Program-made: the position numbers and the translations under genes | The notes under the pieces: model-generated | What the model was told of the DNA's origin: nothing | Seen by the model: only the letters and a program-made list of their open reading frames with translations | The model's database searches: none | Assembly: GCF_034932365.1 (NCBI RefSeq) | Contig: NZ_JAYGHR010000011.1 | Coordinates: 31,924-95,923 of the forward strand | Direction of reading: 5' to 3' | Length of the DNA stretch: 64,000 nucleotides | Origin: Capilliphycus robustus | Lineage (GTDB): Bacteria > Cyanobacteriota > Cyanobacteriia > Cyanobacteriales > Microcoleaceae | Part shown: piece by piece, positions 47,367 through 56,447 of the stretch | How the letters are laid out: the number at the start of each line of letters is the position of its first letter | Position numbering within the stretch: position 1 is the first letter of the stretch

Positions 47367-49619
47367 GTGAAATTCCTTGTGTTTCGTCGTTCGGAACCAT
47401 CAACTCCTAAACCTCAAAAGCCACCCGGATCAGGTTTAGGAACGTTTGGTGGTGTTTATACACCCTCGATTCTAACAATCTTGGGGGTGATCATGTACTT
47501 GCGGTTTGGGTGGGTTGTTGGACAAGTTGGTTTAGGCGCAACCTTGCTCATTGTTACCCTCTCAACCTCCATTACCTTTTTAACATCCCTATCCATTTGT
47601 GCGATCGCCACGGATCGAGTGGTTCGTACTGGAGGCGCTTATTATATGATTAGTCGCTCCTTGGGGATAGAGTCTGGCGGTGCTGTCGGTATTCCGCTTT
47701 ATTTTGCTCAAGCTATTTCAGTGGCGTTGTACACCATTGGTTTTGCAGAAAGTCTGAAGATTACATTTCCGCAGTTGGATGTCCGGGTTGTGGCGTTAAT
47801 TACTACAATTCTGGTAACGATTGTGGCGATCAAATCCGCAGAAGTGGCAATTAAAGCTCAGTATTTCATTATGGCTGCGATCGCCTTATCGCTGGTTTGT
47901 TTCGTCGGTGGAGCCATCTCACTTCCCCTACCTGTAGCCGTCACAGACATCGAATTAGAAATTGTCAATAACACGGCTAAAGTGGGATTTTGGCCTGTAT
48001 TTGCGGTGTTCTTTCCGGCTGTTACCGGAATTATGGCGGGGGTGAATATGTCAGGAGATTTACGAGATCCGACAAAATCCATCCCGGTTGGCACCTTAGC
48101 GGCGGTGATTACGGGTTACATCATTTATATGGTGATTCCGATCTTTTTGTGGAAAGGGGCGGAAACGGGGGCTTTATTGGCTGATCCGTTGATTATGAAG
48201 CGCATCGCCTGGTGGGGGCCTTCGGTTTTATTAGGCGTATGGGGAGCAACATTATCGAGTGCTTTAGGCAGTATTTTAGGGGCGCCTCGGGTATTGCAAG
48301 CCTTAGCGCGAGATGGAATTTTACCCACTTGGTTACGTTTCATCGGAACCGGAAGCGGAGAACAAGATGAACCCCGGATTGCGACGGTGGTGACTTTGGG
48401 TTTTGTGTTAGTAGCAGTAGCAGTGGGAGATTTAAACCTAATTGCTCCGGTTCTCAGTATGTTCTTTCTGACTACTTATCTGGTTTTAAATTTAGCCGCA
48501 GGAATTGAAAGTTTCCTCAGAAGTCCTTCCTTTCGTCCCTCTTTTAAGGTTCATTGGCTGTTTTCTCTCTTGGGTGTAGTCGGCTGTTTGGGCGTGATGT
48601 TTTTGATTGATGCTGTGGCGACGGTTATGGCGGCGATGATTGTGTTTAGCATCTATATCTGGCTGGAACGTCGAGAACTGGAGGCGGCTTGGGGAGATGT
48701 TCGCCAAGGAATTTGGATGGCGTTAATCCGGCGGGGGATCATGCAACTGAGTTATGCTCCCGATACCAAAAATTGGCGTCCTCACATTTTAACGTTCTCC
48801 GGCGCTCCGACGAAACGATGGCATTTAGTTGAACTGGCATCTACTTTTACTCACAACCGCAGTTTATTTACGCTCTGTACCGTTTTACCGAGTGGTTCTC
48901 GTGATCCCGTTCAATGTAGTGAAATGGAGGCTACACTGCGCGAATATTTGGAGAAGCGAGGGATTCAAGGGTTGGTACGAGTGATTACGGCAGTTGATCC
49001 GTTTATTGGCGCTCAACAGTTGGTTGATGCTTATGGGATTGGGCCACTTATTCCCAATACAGTGCTGTTAGGGGATAGTCAATCTTCTCAACGCCGGGAT
49101 TCATATTGTCAGATGATTGCTGAACTCAATAAACGAGAACGAAGTATCATTATTTTTCGCTCCAATCAGTCTGAGTTTAAAAGTCGAAAACGAATTGATC
49201 TGTGGTGGGGAGGCTTAAATGCGAATGGGGGATTGATGTTAATTTTGGCTTATCTGTTACGAACGAGTATTGATTGGCGGGGTGCGGAGATTTATTTGAA
49301 GTTAGTTGTTCCTGATGAAATGGCGGCTCAGGCGGCTCGTTTGAATTTAGCAGAACTTGTCCAACAGTTGAGGATTGGAGCAACGCCCAATGTGATTGTT
49401 TCTCAGGGAAAAACGTTTCCTGAAATTTTACATTCCTCTTCAGCAAATGCCGATTTAGTTTTCTTGGGGATGGCTCAACCGTCTCCTGAGTTAAATTATC
49501 CTGAATATTACGAAGGTTTGCAACAAATGGCTGAAGGTTTACCGCCAACAATTTTTGTTTTAGCGGCTCCGAATTTTGCCTTCGCTGAAATTTTGCAAGA
49601 AACAACTCCCCCTAAATAG
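47367..49619 (+). CDS. SLC12/cation-chloride cotransporter-like APC permease
   Basis: 750 residues, GTG start. About 12 membrane helices in residues ~25-440, beginning GTFGGVYTPSILTILGVIMY, LRFGWVVGQVGLGATLLIV, then RTGGAYYMISRSLGIESGGA, FFPAVTGIMAGVNMSGDLRD and LGSILGAPRVLQALARDGI, all characteristic of the Na-K-Cl/K-Cl cotransporter branch. The ~310-residue C-terminus is cytoplasmic (WRPHILTFSGAPTKRWHLVE, LWWGGLNANGGLMLILAYLL, SSANADLVFLGMAQPSPE), like the SLC12 C-terminal domain with a USP-type fold. Ion specificity cannot be read off. Strong terminator follows. Confidence 0.88.
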   Translation: MKFLVFRRSEPSTPKPQKPPGSGLGTFGGVYTPSILTILGVIMYLRFGWVVGQVGLGATLLIVTLSTSITFLTSLSICAIATDRVVRTGGAYYMISRSLGIESGGAVGIPLYFAQAISVALYTIGFAESLKITFPQLDVRVVALITTILVTIVAIKSAEVAIKAQYFIMAAIALSLVCFVGGAISLPLPVAVTDIELEIVNNTAKVGFWPVFAVFFPAVTGIMAGVNMSGDLRDPTKSIPVGTLAAVITGYIIYMVIPIFLWKGAETGALLADPLIMKRIAWWGPSVLLGVWGATLSSALGSILGAPRVLQALARDGILPTWLRFIGTGSGEQDEPRIATVVTLGFVLVAVAVGDLNLIAPVLSMFFLTTYLVLNLAAGIESFLRSPSFRPSFKVHWLFSLLGVVGCLGVMFLIDAVATVMAAMIVFSIYIWLERRELEAAWGDVRQGIWMALIRRGIMQLSYAPDTKNWRPHILTFSGAPTKRWHLVELASTFTHNRSLFTLCTVLPSGSRDPVQCSEMEATLREYLEKRGIQGLVRVITAVDPFIGAQQLVDAYGIGPLIPNTVLLGDSQSSQRRDSYCQMIAELNKRERSIIIFRSNQSEFKSRKRIDLWWGGLNANGGLMLILAYLLRTSIDWRGAEIYLKLVVPDEMAAQAARLNLAELVQQLRIGATPNVIVSQGKTFPEILHSSSANADLVFLGMAQPSPELNYPEYYEGLQQMAEGLPPTIFVLAAPNFAFAEILQETTPPK

Positions 49620-49663
49620 TCAAGGAGATGATCAGAGCTGCAATTCCTACAGTTTATACTGAT

Positions 49664-49715
49664 AATCCGACGCCTGAGAGTCTATTTTCTCTCAAATCTC
49701 GTCGGATTTTATTTG
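49664..49715 (+). terminator. Rho-independent terminator of the transporter gene
   Basis: Outer stem AATCCGACG (49664-49672) with CGTCGGATT (49700-49708), inner stem GAGAG/CTCTC, then TTTATTT. It lies 45 bases past the transporter stop. Confidence 0.88.
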
Positions 49716-49831
49716 GGTATAGCAATCTTGACAAGCAGCAAGCTTCATCTAACTACAAATAAGTTGTAAACACGCTGCCTGCTCATGGCTGGATTTACCT
49801 ATTTTGGGGTAGAATTTTGCCGTTTATTCTA

Positions 49832-50038
49832 TTAGATTAGTTTGAGTAAACCCATCTGTAGCCGATCTCGTAATCGCTGAATTTTATGATTTTCTTCATG
49901 GCTGATTGAAGGCTGGATTCGGCTCAAAGTATGCAGTAATTTTTGATCGCTGCGAGTCAGTCGCCCGGTGGCGATAATCCGATCAATGACTTTCCCAATG
50001 GTGAGAGGGTTTAAAGCAGACATAGCTTGAGAATTCAT
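49832..50038 (-). CDS. Small hypothetical protein
   Basis: 68 residues from the ATG at 50038 (MNSQAMSALNPLTIGKVID); an in-frame TTG at 50044 is less likely. Basic, helical, no cysteines, no signal peptide: LTRSDQKLLHTLSRIQP and NHKIQRLRDRLQMGLLKLI. Resembles small conserved cyanobacterial proteins of unknown function. Weak ribosome site. Kept because the composition is protein-like and no other gene explains the stretch. Confidence 0.55.
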   Translation of the reverse strand: MNSQAMSALNPLTIGKVIDRIIATGRLTRSDQKLLHTLSRIQPSISHEENHKIQRLRDRLQMGLLKLI

Positions 50039-50044
50039 ACTCAA

Positions 50045-50573
50045 TTCAGGTGCGAGGGTTTGTTTTGTCTGTAGATAGGCACAAAAAAACTTAAAATCTT
50101 GCTCTCTTGTTCATCCCTGCTTTCTCAAGCAATGAGAATTTTAAATTTAGTTCTGCCTTCTACTTGCCTTATTCTTCAGATTAAGTCGAACAAAATGTTC
50201 TGTCAGTAAGAATTAAGTGATGAACTGTTTAACTGTCTAGAGCTAAAAGTAAGCTAAAAGTAAGCTAAAAGTTATATATTTGTTAGATATTTTTCCAACA
50301 GTGAGTGAGTGCTGACGATTAGCAACAAAAATAGGTAATTCTTACAGTTATGGCTTAAAAAATTAAGAATAATTTTGTTAAAATAGGCTTCAAAAGCTTT
50401 TTTAGAGGGATTAACAGGTTTTTTTATACACTGTTAAATATTGTTGTTCGCTTTTTTACCACGAAAAAACTAGGGAGCTATAACCACGAGGCTACAACTC
50501 CATATTTTGATTTTTAACACCTTTTAAAAACCGAATCTAGACAAGGCTTAAAAATCCTTAAATTAGAGATAAC
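50045..50573. other. Gene-free AT-rich region with a short direct repeat
   Basis: About 530 bases. AAGCTAAAAGT occurs three times in tandem around 50242-50273. ATTGAGTATGAATTC lies at the start of the small gene. No tRNA, riboswitch or coding frame is convincing. Confidence 0.4.
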
Positions 50574-50933
50574 TTACTTGGTTCTTTTGTTGGAGTCGTC
50601 CTCAAAGGTACTCTCGGCAACTTCTGGATACAATTCACCCCATTCTTTTAAGGCTTCTGCTGATTCTCCCGCGATTCTTTTAATTCGTTGACCGGGCGCA
50701 TTTTCTGTTTCCATTGCTTCGGCTTGCCATTCACCTGTTGTTTTTGGGCGTTCGGAATCGTCTTGATGTATAATGTTATCAACTTTATGGGTAACAGCTT
50801 GGCTCTGGCGTTCAGAAAGACCTGTTGTTAATAGTAGAGATCCCACTAATATCACACTTAGAAAATGTTTAACCTGAAATGTCTTAGCCCAATTGGTTAT
50901 GTGAGTATATATTCCTGACAGAAAATTGATCAT
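50574..50933 (-). CDS. Membrane-anchored hypothetical protein
   Basis: About 119 residues from the ATG at 50933, which has AGGAG 8 bases upstream; the frame extends 7 residues further without a ribosome site. A hydrophobic segment (VKHFLSVILVGSLLLTTGLS) near residues 20-40 could be an uncleaved anchor or signal sequence. The rest is acidic and helical: GEWQAEAMETENAPGQRIKR and IAGESAEALKEWGELYPEVA. Similar small secreted proteins are seen in cyanobacteria but I cannot name the family. Confidence 0.6.
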   Translation of the reverse strand: MINFLSGIYTHITNWAKTFQVKHFLSVILVGSLLLTTGLSERQSQAVTHKVDNIIHQDDSERPKTTGEWQAEAMETENAPGQRIKRIAGESAEALKEWGELYPEVAESTFEDDSNKRTK

Positions 50934-51556
50934 GTGAAAACTCCTGTAGTTCATTTTTCATACTTCTGTTATCGTTTCGGAATTCGATTCATTAACTCAA
51001 AGCACAGACTAGCTCTGATTTTTAAGTCAATTGAACGATCCGAGAACTAACTTAATATTACCGATGGAGTCGGAAGTCCGCCTCTAACGAAAGTGATAGA
51101 TTTTCACTCAACAACAGAGTCTCCAAGGGTGAGGCTACCGAAGACCCTAATTTTTGAGAAGAAAACCGTTATCGCTCTGGGTTTTGATGATGTTAAAGCC
51201 TGATTGTGATATCATGTGGGGTTAAACTCATTCACCTCAATAAAATTTGTTGACAATTGCCTGAAAAATTTCAAACATTTTTAACTTCTATTAAAGAAAT
51301 ATAAATCGTGCAGAAATCTAAGAGATCCGGGACAAAAAAGCAATCATTTACAGAGGTAATTCTCCCAGCAGGCATCGCCAGACTGTAGCGAGTTAATCAC
51401 ATTTCTGTAAACAAGCGTGATATAAATCAATCGGCAATCCTGCTTTAACAAAATATGCAACTTCGCGCCAATGTCTCGATCCGGACAATCTCTGCTGAGA
51501 ATGAGTAAAGTAAAATCAGAAAAAGAAAAAACAAATGCCAGAAAGTGTGAGAGCGA
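50934..51556. other. Gene-free divergent region, partly structured
   Basis: About 620 bases. The stretch 51060-51150 contains several short inverted repeats (GTGAtagattTTCAC-like, GGGT/ACCC) and little coding potential; it might be an untranslated leader or small RNA but has no terminator I can see. The remainder is AT-rich promoter-like DNA. Confidence 0.3.
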
Positions 51557-54454
51557 ATGAAAGTTGAGGAAGCCTTAGCCATTTTAGAGAGAACTTTACC
51601 CCCAGGTTCGTTAAACACCGTTAAAACCCTCGTCTTTCGACAGTCCTGGGAAGGGAAAGGCTATGCCGATATTGCTGAAGATGCAGGTTATGACCCCGAT
51701 TATATCAAGGGCGTGGCAGCAGGACTGTGGCATTCACTCTCAGAGGTACTCGGACAAAAAGTCACGAAGAAAAATTTTCGCTCTCTGCTGATTCAGCGCT
51801 ATAGTAGTACCGTAGAAGCGATGCCGGCAACAGCACTCCCCTCACTCGCCCCCATTCCACACGAAAGCTATCTTTCCCCAAGTCGCAGTTTTGAGGACAA
51901 CCGTTCATCCCCCCTGCAAAACCGTTGGGAATGGGGAGAAGCACCAGATGTATCGGTTTTCTATGGACGTACTGCTGAACTTGCTCAACTCCAAGAGTAC
52001 ATTCAAACCGCTTCGGTACGACTGTTAGCGGTGATGGGGATGGGCGGTATGGGAAAAACAGCCCTCGTGGTTAAACTGGTGGAACAACTCAAAAGCGAGT
52101 TTGATGTGGTCATTTGGCGATCGCTGCGTTACGCACCTGCACCGGAAACCGTTTTAACTCAGCTTTTGTCTTTTTTGTCTCCTTCAAGTTCCGAAACCAC
52201 CACCACACTAACACCTGCGACAACGGCTTCTACGGGTTCAACATCTCTCAGCGAGATGGGAGAATTAATTCGCTTGTGTCGGACTTATCGTTGTTTAATT
52301 GTCTTGGATAATGTCGAAACGATTTTGGAGGAAGGCACCACAGGACGCTATCGCCCCGGATATGAAGGATATGGTGAACTCTTTCGAGTCATGGGAGAAA
52401 CAGTTCATCAAAGTTGTTTGCTTTTGACTTCCCGAGAAAAACCCCCAGAAATTGCAGCGTTTGAAGGAACCGGACAGGCGGTGCGTTCATTTTTATTGGA
52501 AGGTTCACCCGATGCGGCGATCGCCTTACTTGATCCTTTGTACGGTTCACCGGAACAAAAAAAATGTCTGTGTGAACTCTATAGTTACAGTCCTCTGGCG
52601 TTAAAGATTGTTTCGAGTTCAATTCAAGATCTGTTTGAAGGTGAAATTACTCAATTTTTAGAACATCGTTCGGTGATTTTTAACGGAATTCGCCGACTCC
52701 TTGATCCGCAATTTCAGCGTTTATCTGCGTTGGAAATGACAATTATGTTCTGGCTAGCCATTGATCGCGGACAAACGACTGTTAAACAGTTGCATCGAGA
52801 CTTAATTCCGCCTGTGTCTCAAGCGAGTATTTTACAGGCTTTAGAGTCTTTAAGCTGGCGATCGCTTGTTAAAAGAGAAGGACGAAAAAGGGCGGATACC
52901 AGCAAAAAAAAGACGGAAGAAAATTATTATATCATCGAACCGATGGTGATGGAATACCTGACTCACTGTCTAACGGAAGAAATTGTTCACGAGTTAACAA
53001 CTGGAGAAATCAAGCAATTTTTTACTCATACGCTGATCAAAACAACCGTTGATCGAAGCGTGCGAGAACATCAACGGGCTTCGATTTTAGAACCAATTGC
53101 CCGAGCGCTGCAAATGACCTTTAGTTCTTCAAGAGCCTTATTAGAACAACTTCAAACCATTTTAGAGCGACTGCGACAAATGGAAAAGCAGGGATCGGGT
53201 TATGGCGTGGGAAATTGGCTGAACCTTTGTGTCAGACTGCAAATTGATCTCAGTGGTTATGATTTTTCTCATCTAACAGTTTGGCACGCCGATTTACAGC
53301 AGGTGAATTTACATCATTGTAATTTTGCCTATGCGAATCTTTCCCATTCTATTTTTGCCACCAATGGGGGTGAGATGACAGCCCTCGATTTTAGTCAAGA
53401 CAATACTGAATTAGCAACGGGAAATATCTGGGGGGAAATCCGGCTTTGGTCACTGCGGTCTGGGAGTCAGCAACGGTTGATCAGTCCATCCCATCGTGGG
53501 GCTGTAACGGCAGTGGCTTGGAGTCGGGATCAACAAACCCTTGCTAGTAGTAGTCAAGATGGCACGATTCGTCTCTGGGATGTACAGACAGGTCATTGTC
53601 GTCAGGTGTGGTCAGGACATCATGGCGGTGTGAATGCTTTGGCTTGGAGTCCTTTGGGGCAGATGTTGGCAACCTGTGGCGAGGATGGGATGATTCGGTT
53701 GTGGGATGTCCGCCGAGGGACGGTGTACACCGAGATAGAAGTCAAAAGTCAGGTGAATGCGATCGCGTTTAGTTCTAATGGTATCTTGGCGAGTGGCAAT
53801 CAGGACTCAACGATTGAGTTATGGGATGTCAACACTGGGGATTGTTTGAGAAGCTGTAGCGGACATCAAGGGGGGGTGAGTTGTGCGATCTTTGCCTCGG
53901 TTCATTCTCCCTGGGAGGGTTTAGAGATGGCAACCTCACCGAATGGCACGGCGTTATTTGCAACAGAGGGATTAAGCGATGAGGTGAATAGTCTTAAACG
54001 ACTTGAGGTTGCACCGATTTTGGTGAGTGCAAGTCGCGATTGCACGCTGAAACTGTGGGATATTAGTACAGGAAGCTGTTTGCAAACCTGGCGGGGTCAT
54101 ACTCACGGGATTGAGTCGATCGCCAATAGTCTTGATGAACCGATTTTAGCCAGTGGCAGTGAGGATGGTACGGTGAAATTGTGGAACCGACACACGGGAC
54201 AGTGTTTGAAAACGTTACACCACACCCCTGATCCGATTCGTGCTTTAGCCTTTAGTCCGAATGGTCAGATCTTAGCAATTGGCACGGGTGAAGGGACGAT
54301 TCAGCTTTGGAATGTACAAACGGGGCAGTATCAAGAGACGTTGAGGGCTTCGGGTGCCTACGAACAGATGAATATTACAGGGGTGACTGGTTTAACGGTT
54401 GAACAGATCAATCGGATTGTTGCCCTGGGTGCCTTGACCTCAAGTGCTGATTGA
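51557..54454 (+). CDS. vMAP-like HTH - NB-ARC - WD40 STAND protein
   Basis: 965 residues. N-terminal ~85: MKVEEALAILERTLPPGSLN, FRQSWEGKGYADIAEDAGYD and KVTKKNFRSLL, the helical adaptor-type domain common in cyanobacterial STAND proteins (vMAP N-terminal type). NB-ARC (~125-400): FYGRTAELAQL, Walker A MGMGGMGKTALVVKL, Walker B RCLIVLDNVETIL, CLLLTSREKP, SYSPLALKIV. Helical linker, a few pentapeptide-like repeats (ADLQQVNLHHCNFAYANLSH), then seven WD40 blades with signatures such as TIRLWDVQTGHC, TIELWDVNTGDC, TLKLWDISTGSC and TIQLWNVQTGQY. A likely signal-sensing switch; effector partner not apparent here. Confidence 0.88.
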   Translation: MKVEEALAILERTLPPGSLNTVKTLVFRQSWEGKGYADIAEDAGYDPDYIKGVAAGLWHSLSEVLGQKVTKKNFRSLLIQRYSSTVEAMPATALPSLAPIPHESYLSPSRSFEDNRSSPLQNRWEWGEAPDVSVFYGRTAELAQLQEYIQTASVRLLAVMGMGGMGKTALVVKLVEQLKSEFDVVIWRSLRYAPAPETVLTQLLSFLSPSSSETTTTLTPATTASTGSTSLSEMGELIRLCRTYRCLIVLDNVETILEEGTTGRYRPGYEGYGELFRVMGETVHQSCLLLTSREKPPEIAAFEGTGQAVRSFLLEGSPDAAIALLDPLYGSPEQKKCLCELYSYSPLALKIVSSSIQDLFEGEITQFLEHRSVIFNGIRRLLDPQFQRLSALEMTIMFWLAIDRGQTTVKQLHRDLIPPVSQASILQALESLSWRSLVKREGRKRADTSKKKTEENYYIIEPMVMEYLTHCLTEEIVHELTTGEIKQFFTHTLIKTTVDRSVREHQRASILEPIARALQMTFSSSRALLEQLQTILERLRQMEKQGSGYGVGNWLNLCVRLQIDLSGYDFSHLTVWHADLQQVNLHHCNFAYANLSHSIFATNGGEMTALDFSQDNTELATGNIWGEIRLWSLRSGSQQRLISPSHRGAVTAVAWSRDQQTLASSSQDGTIRLWDVQTGHCRQVWSGHHGGVNALAWSPLGQMLATCGEDGMIRLWDVRRGTVYTEIEVKSQVNAIAFSSNGILASGNQDSTIELWDVNTGDCLRSCSGHQGGVSCAIFASVHSPWEGLEMATSPNGTALFATEGLSDEVNSLKRLEVAPILVSASRDCTLKLWDISTGSCLQTWRGHTHGIESIANSLDEPILASGSEDGTVKLWNRHTGQCLKTLHHTPDPIRALAFSPNGQILAIGTGEGTIQLWNVQTGQYQETLRASGAYEQMNITGVTGLTVEQINRIVALGALTSSAD

Positions 54455-54487
54455 CTTTCAGCGATTCTCTGGAAACTAATGAGAAAG

Positions 54488-54528
54488 ACTTGCAATAAAC
54501 TAAAAGTTCTGTTAATCTAGAATTGAGG
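54488..54528 (+). promoter_or_regulatory. Promoter-like block, copy 1 (upstream of isiA)
   Basis: 41 bases, 35 of them identical to 56224-56264 upstream of isiB. Contains a TTGCAA -35-like box and a TAATCT -10-like box 17 bases apart. Its recurrence only in the isi region points to shared regulation, presumably by iron (inference). Confidence 0.65.
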
Positions 54529-54785
54529 TCAAAAGTTTGGTGGGTGCAAGCTTTGAATGGGTCAGAACTTCTCAAGTGTTGGAAGTGATAGGCTGATACT
54601 GAGTAGATCTGACTTGCTCTCAATTGGAATGTTCCAATTAATGATAAAAACTCTTAATAATTTAAGAGCGATAAATTTAACCAAAACAGACAACCTCTAT
54701 GTTGGTGAAGCGATAAAAAGTTTGCGGAAAGTGCAATTGTTCGCAATTCAATTGTGATTCTAGCAATAACTCAGACAAAAAATAC

Positions 54786-54827
54786 AGAGGAGAAATGGGC
54801 TTGACATCCCCATCTCCTCTTTTTTTT
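54786..54827 (+). terminator. Strong rho-independent terminator between promoter copy 1 and isiA
   Basis: AGAGGAG pairs with CTCCTCT and the inner ATGGG with CCCAT; eight T follow. It lies 300 bases after promoter copy 1 and 168 bases before isiA, so it may end a short upstream transcript, or act as an attenuator of an isiA leader; it may also serve the WD40 gene upstream. Confidence 0.9.
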
Positions 54828-54995
54828 GAGAAGAAAAACCACCAAGGCACAGAGACACCAAGATCTTGTGTTTTTTCTCTGAAAAAATGAATTTTTTAAT
54901 GACAATAACTCTTAAGAAAAACAGAATAAATAAGAATGAGTCGCATTTAGCTGGCATCATAAGCCTATGCAGTTACAGAAGGAGACCCGCTAACA

Positions 54996-56048
54996 ATGCA
55001 AAGTTACGGCAAATCTGAAATTCAATACGGTTGGTGGGCTGGAAATGCCCGCTTCGCGAACCAATCTGGTTTGTTTATTGCTGCCCACGCCGCCCAAGCT
55101 GCTTTAATTACTTTTTGGGCGGGAGCGTTTACTTTATTTGAAATTTCCCGGTTTTCCCCGGAAATTCCGATGGGTGAACAAGGTTTAATTCTTCTGCCCC
55201 ATCTGGCAACGTTAGGCTTTGGTGTGGGTGAAGGGGGTATGATTGTTGATACCTATCCCTATTTTGTGATTGGTGTGGTTCACCTGATTTCCTCGGCGGT
55301 TTTCGGGGCGGGAGCGTTGTTTCATACGTTCAAAGCGCCTGAAAATCTCAAAGATAGTTCCAGTCAGGCGAAAAAGTTTCATTTTGAGTGGAACAACCCC
55401 AAACAATTGGGGATTATTTTAGGGCATCACCTGCTATTTTTGGGTGCTGGGGCGTTATTGTTGGCAGCAAAAGCCATGTTTTGGGGCGGACTTTACGATG
55501 CCACAACTCAAACGGTTCGCACAATTAACCATCCTACCCTTGATCCGTTTATTATTTACGGCTATCAAACCCATTTTGCCTCCCTCAATAGTTTAGAAGA
55601 CTTAGTAGGGGGTCATATTTATGTGGGTGCGCTGTTGATTTTAGGCGGAATTTGGCACATCGTTAAAGAACCCTTACCTTGGGCGAAACGGGTGTTAATC
55701 TTCTCTGGAGAAGCGATTCTTTCTTATTCTTTGGGCGGAATTGCTTTAGCGGGGTTTGTGGCGGCTTATTTCTGTGCCGTGAATACTTTGGCTTATCCGG
55801 TGGAATTTTATGGCCCTGTTCTCGATATTAAGTTGGGGATAACGCCCTATTTTGCCGATACGGTGGAACTTCCACTCGGCGCCCACACCTCTCGCTGTTG
55901 GCTGGCTAATGCTCATTTCTTTTTAGCGTTTTTCTTCTTGCAGGGCCATCTGTGGCACGCTTTACGGGCAATTGGTTTTGACTTCAAACGGGTTGAACAA
56001 GCTTTTGATGGGGCGGGAACTCCCCCGACAACGGTTGTTGAAGAATAA
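54996..56048 (+). CDS. isiA: Iron-stress chlorophyll-binding antenna protein IsiA (CP43')
   Basis: 350 residues, six membrane helices, no large lumenal loop E, as in IsiA rather than PsbC. Conserved start (YGWWAGNARFANQSGLFIAA, AHAAQAALITFWAGAFTLFE), LLPHLATLGFGVGEGG, LGIILGHHLLFLGAGALLLA, HIYVGALLILGGIWHI, ILSYSLGGIALAGFVAAYFC and the final LANAHFFLAFFFLQGHLWHA, with several chlorophyll-ligand His residues. It forms chlorophyll rings around photosystem I under iron limitation. AAGGAGA lies 13 bases before the ATG. Followed by a flavodoxin gene, the classical isiAB order. A Pcb-type relative is the alternative, but context favours IsiA. Confidence 0.93.
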   Translation: MQSYGKSEIQYGWWAGNARFANQSGLFIAAHAAQAALITFWAGAFTLFEISRFSPEIPMGEQGLILLPHLATLGFGVGEGGMIVDTYPYFVIGVVHLISSAVFGAGALFHTFKAPENLKDSSSQAKKFHFEWNNPKQLGIILGHHLLFLGAGALLLAAKAMFWGGLYDATTQTVRTINHPTLDPFIIYGYQTHFASLNSLEDLVGGHIYVGALLILGGIWHIVKEPLPWAKRVLIFSGEAILSYSLGGIALAGFVAAYFCAVNTLAYPVEFYGPVLDIKLGITPYFADTVELPLGAHTSRCWLANAHFFLAFFFLQGHLWHALRAIGFDFKRVEQAFDGAGTPPTTVVEE

Positions 56049-56094
56049 CTGATTTAGCCATAAACCGGGTTTTTCTCACCCTGATTGATTTTTC

Positions 56095-56150
56095 TGGGGT
56101 AAGGTGATAGATTTAGTTATTGAGAGAGTCTATCAACTTTACCCCACTTT
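56095..56150 (+). terminator. Long stem-loop after isiA
   Basis: TGGGGTAA (56095-56102) pairs with TTACCCCA (56139-56146) and TGATAGA (56105-56111) with TCTATCA (56129-56135), then CTTTTC. A partial terminator or RNA-processing site here would explain an isiA-only mRNA exceeding isiAB, as known from other cyanobacteria. Confidence 0.7.
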
Positions 56151-56223
56151 TCACCCATAAAGCTAGCTAAATCAGGGTTTTTAGCAACAAACGGGTGCAG
56201 ATTTAAAAAAATAATTGCAAAAT

Positions 56224-56264
56224 ACTTGCAATAAACTATCAGATCTGTTAATTTAGAATCAAGG
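56224..56264 (+). promoter_or_regulatory. Promoter-like block, copy 2 (upstream of isiB)
   Basis: 35 of 41 bases identical to 54488-54528; TTGCAA and TAATTT boxes 17 bases apart, about 185 bases before the isiB start. Indicates isiB can be transcribed independently of isiA. Confidence 0.65.
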
Positions 56265-56447
56265 AGAGTGAGAAAAGTTAGTCAAGGCACAGACCAACAA
56301 CAACTCAGCAAATCTTCCTAGTTATTGAGAATTTATTCTATTAATCACCCATAAATTCAGCCCAAGTTGAAGAACAGAACCCTTTCCTCTGTTTAAACCT
56401 TAACGCTGAAGACTATTTTGGGGTCTAACTTTACTCAAGGAGAAATC

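Larger units (their letters stand above)
54455..54995. other. Upstream region of isiA
   Basis: 540 bases between the WD40 protein and isiA. It contains a promoter-like block at 54488-54528 repeated upstream of isiB, a possible 66-codon frame at 54557-54757 (no ribosome site, no recognised family; not called a gene), a strong terminator (54786-54827), a common cyanobacterial repeat fragment near 54838 (ACCACCAAGGCACAGAGACA), and a short dyad (AATGAGTCGCATT, 54935-54947) that might be a Fur-type site. Confidence 0.6.
56049..56447. other. isiA-isiB intergenic region
   Basis: About 400 bases holding a long stem-loop (56095-56146) and promoter copy 2 (56224-56264), then ~180 bases of leader to the isiB ATG at 56448 with AAGGAGA just before it. 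No gene is seen. Confidence 0.6.

Noticed and set aside
54557..54757. 66-codon open frame upstream of isiA
   Set aside because: No ribosome site and no recognisable family; kept only as part of the leader-transcript hypothesis.
54928..54951. Fur-box candidate before isiA
   Set aside because: Only a short AATG/CATT dyad in AT-rich DNA; similarity to a Fur consensus is too weak to annotate as a site.
56049..56090. CCGGGTTTTT after isiA as a terminator
   Set aside because: No upstream complementary arm; the real hairpin is the one starting at 56095.
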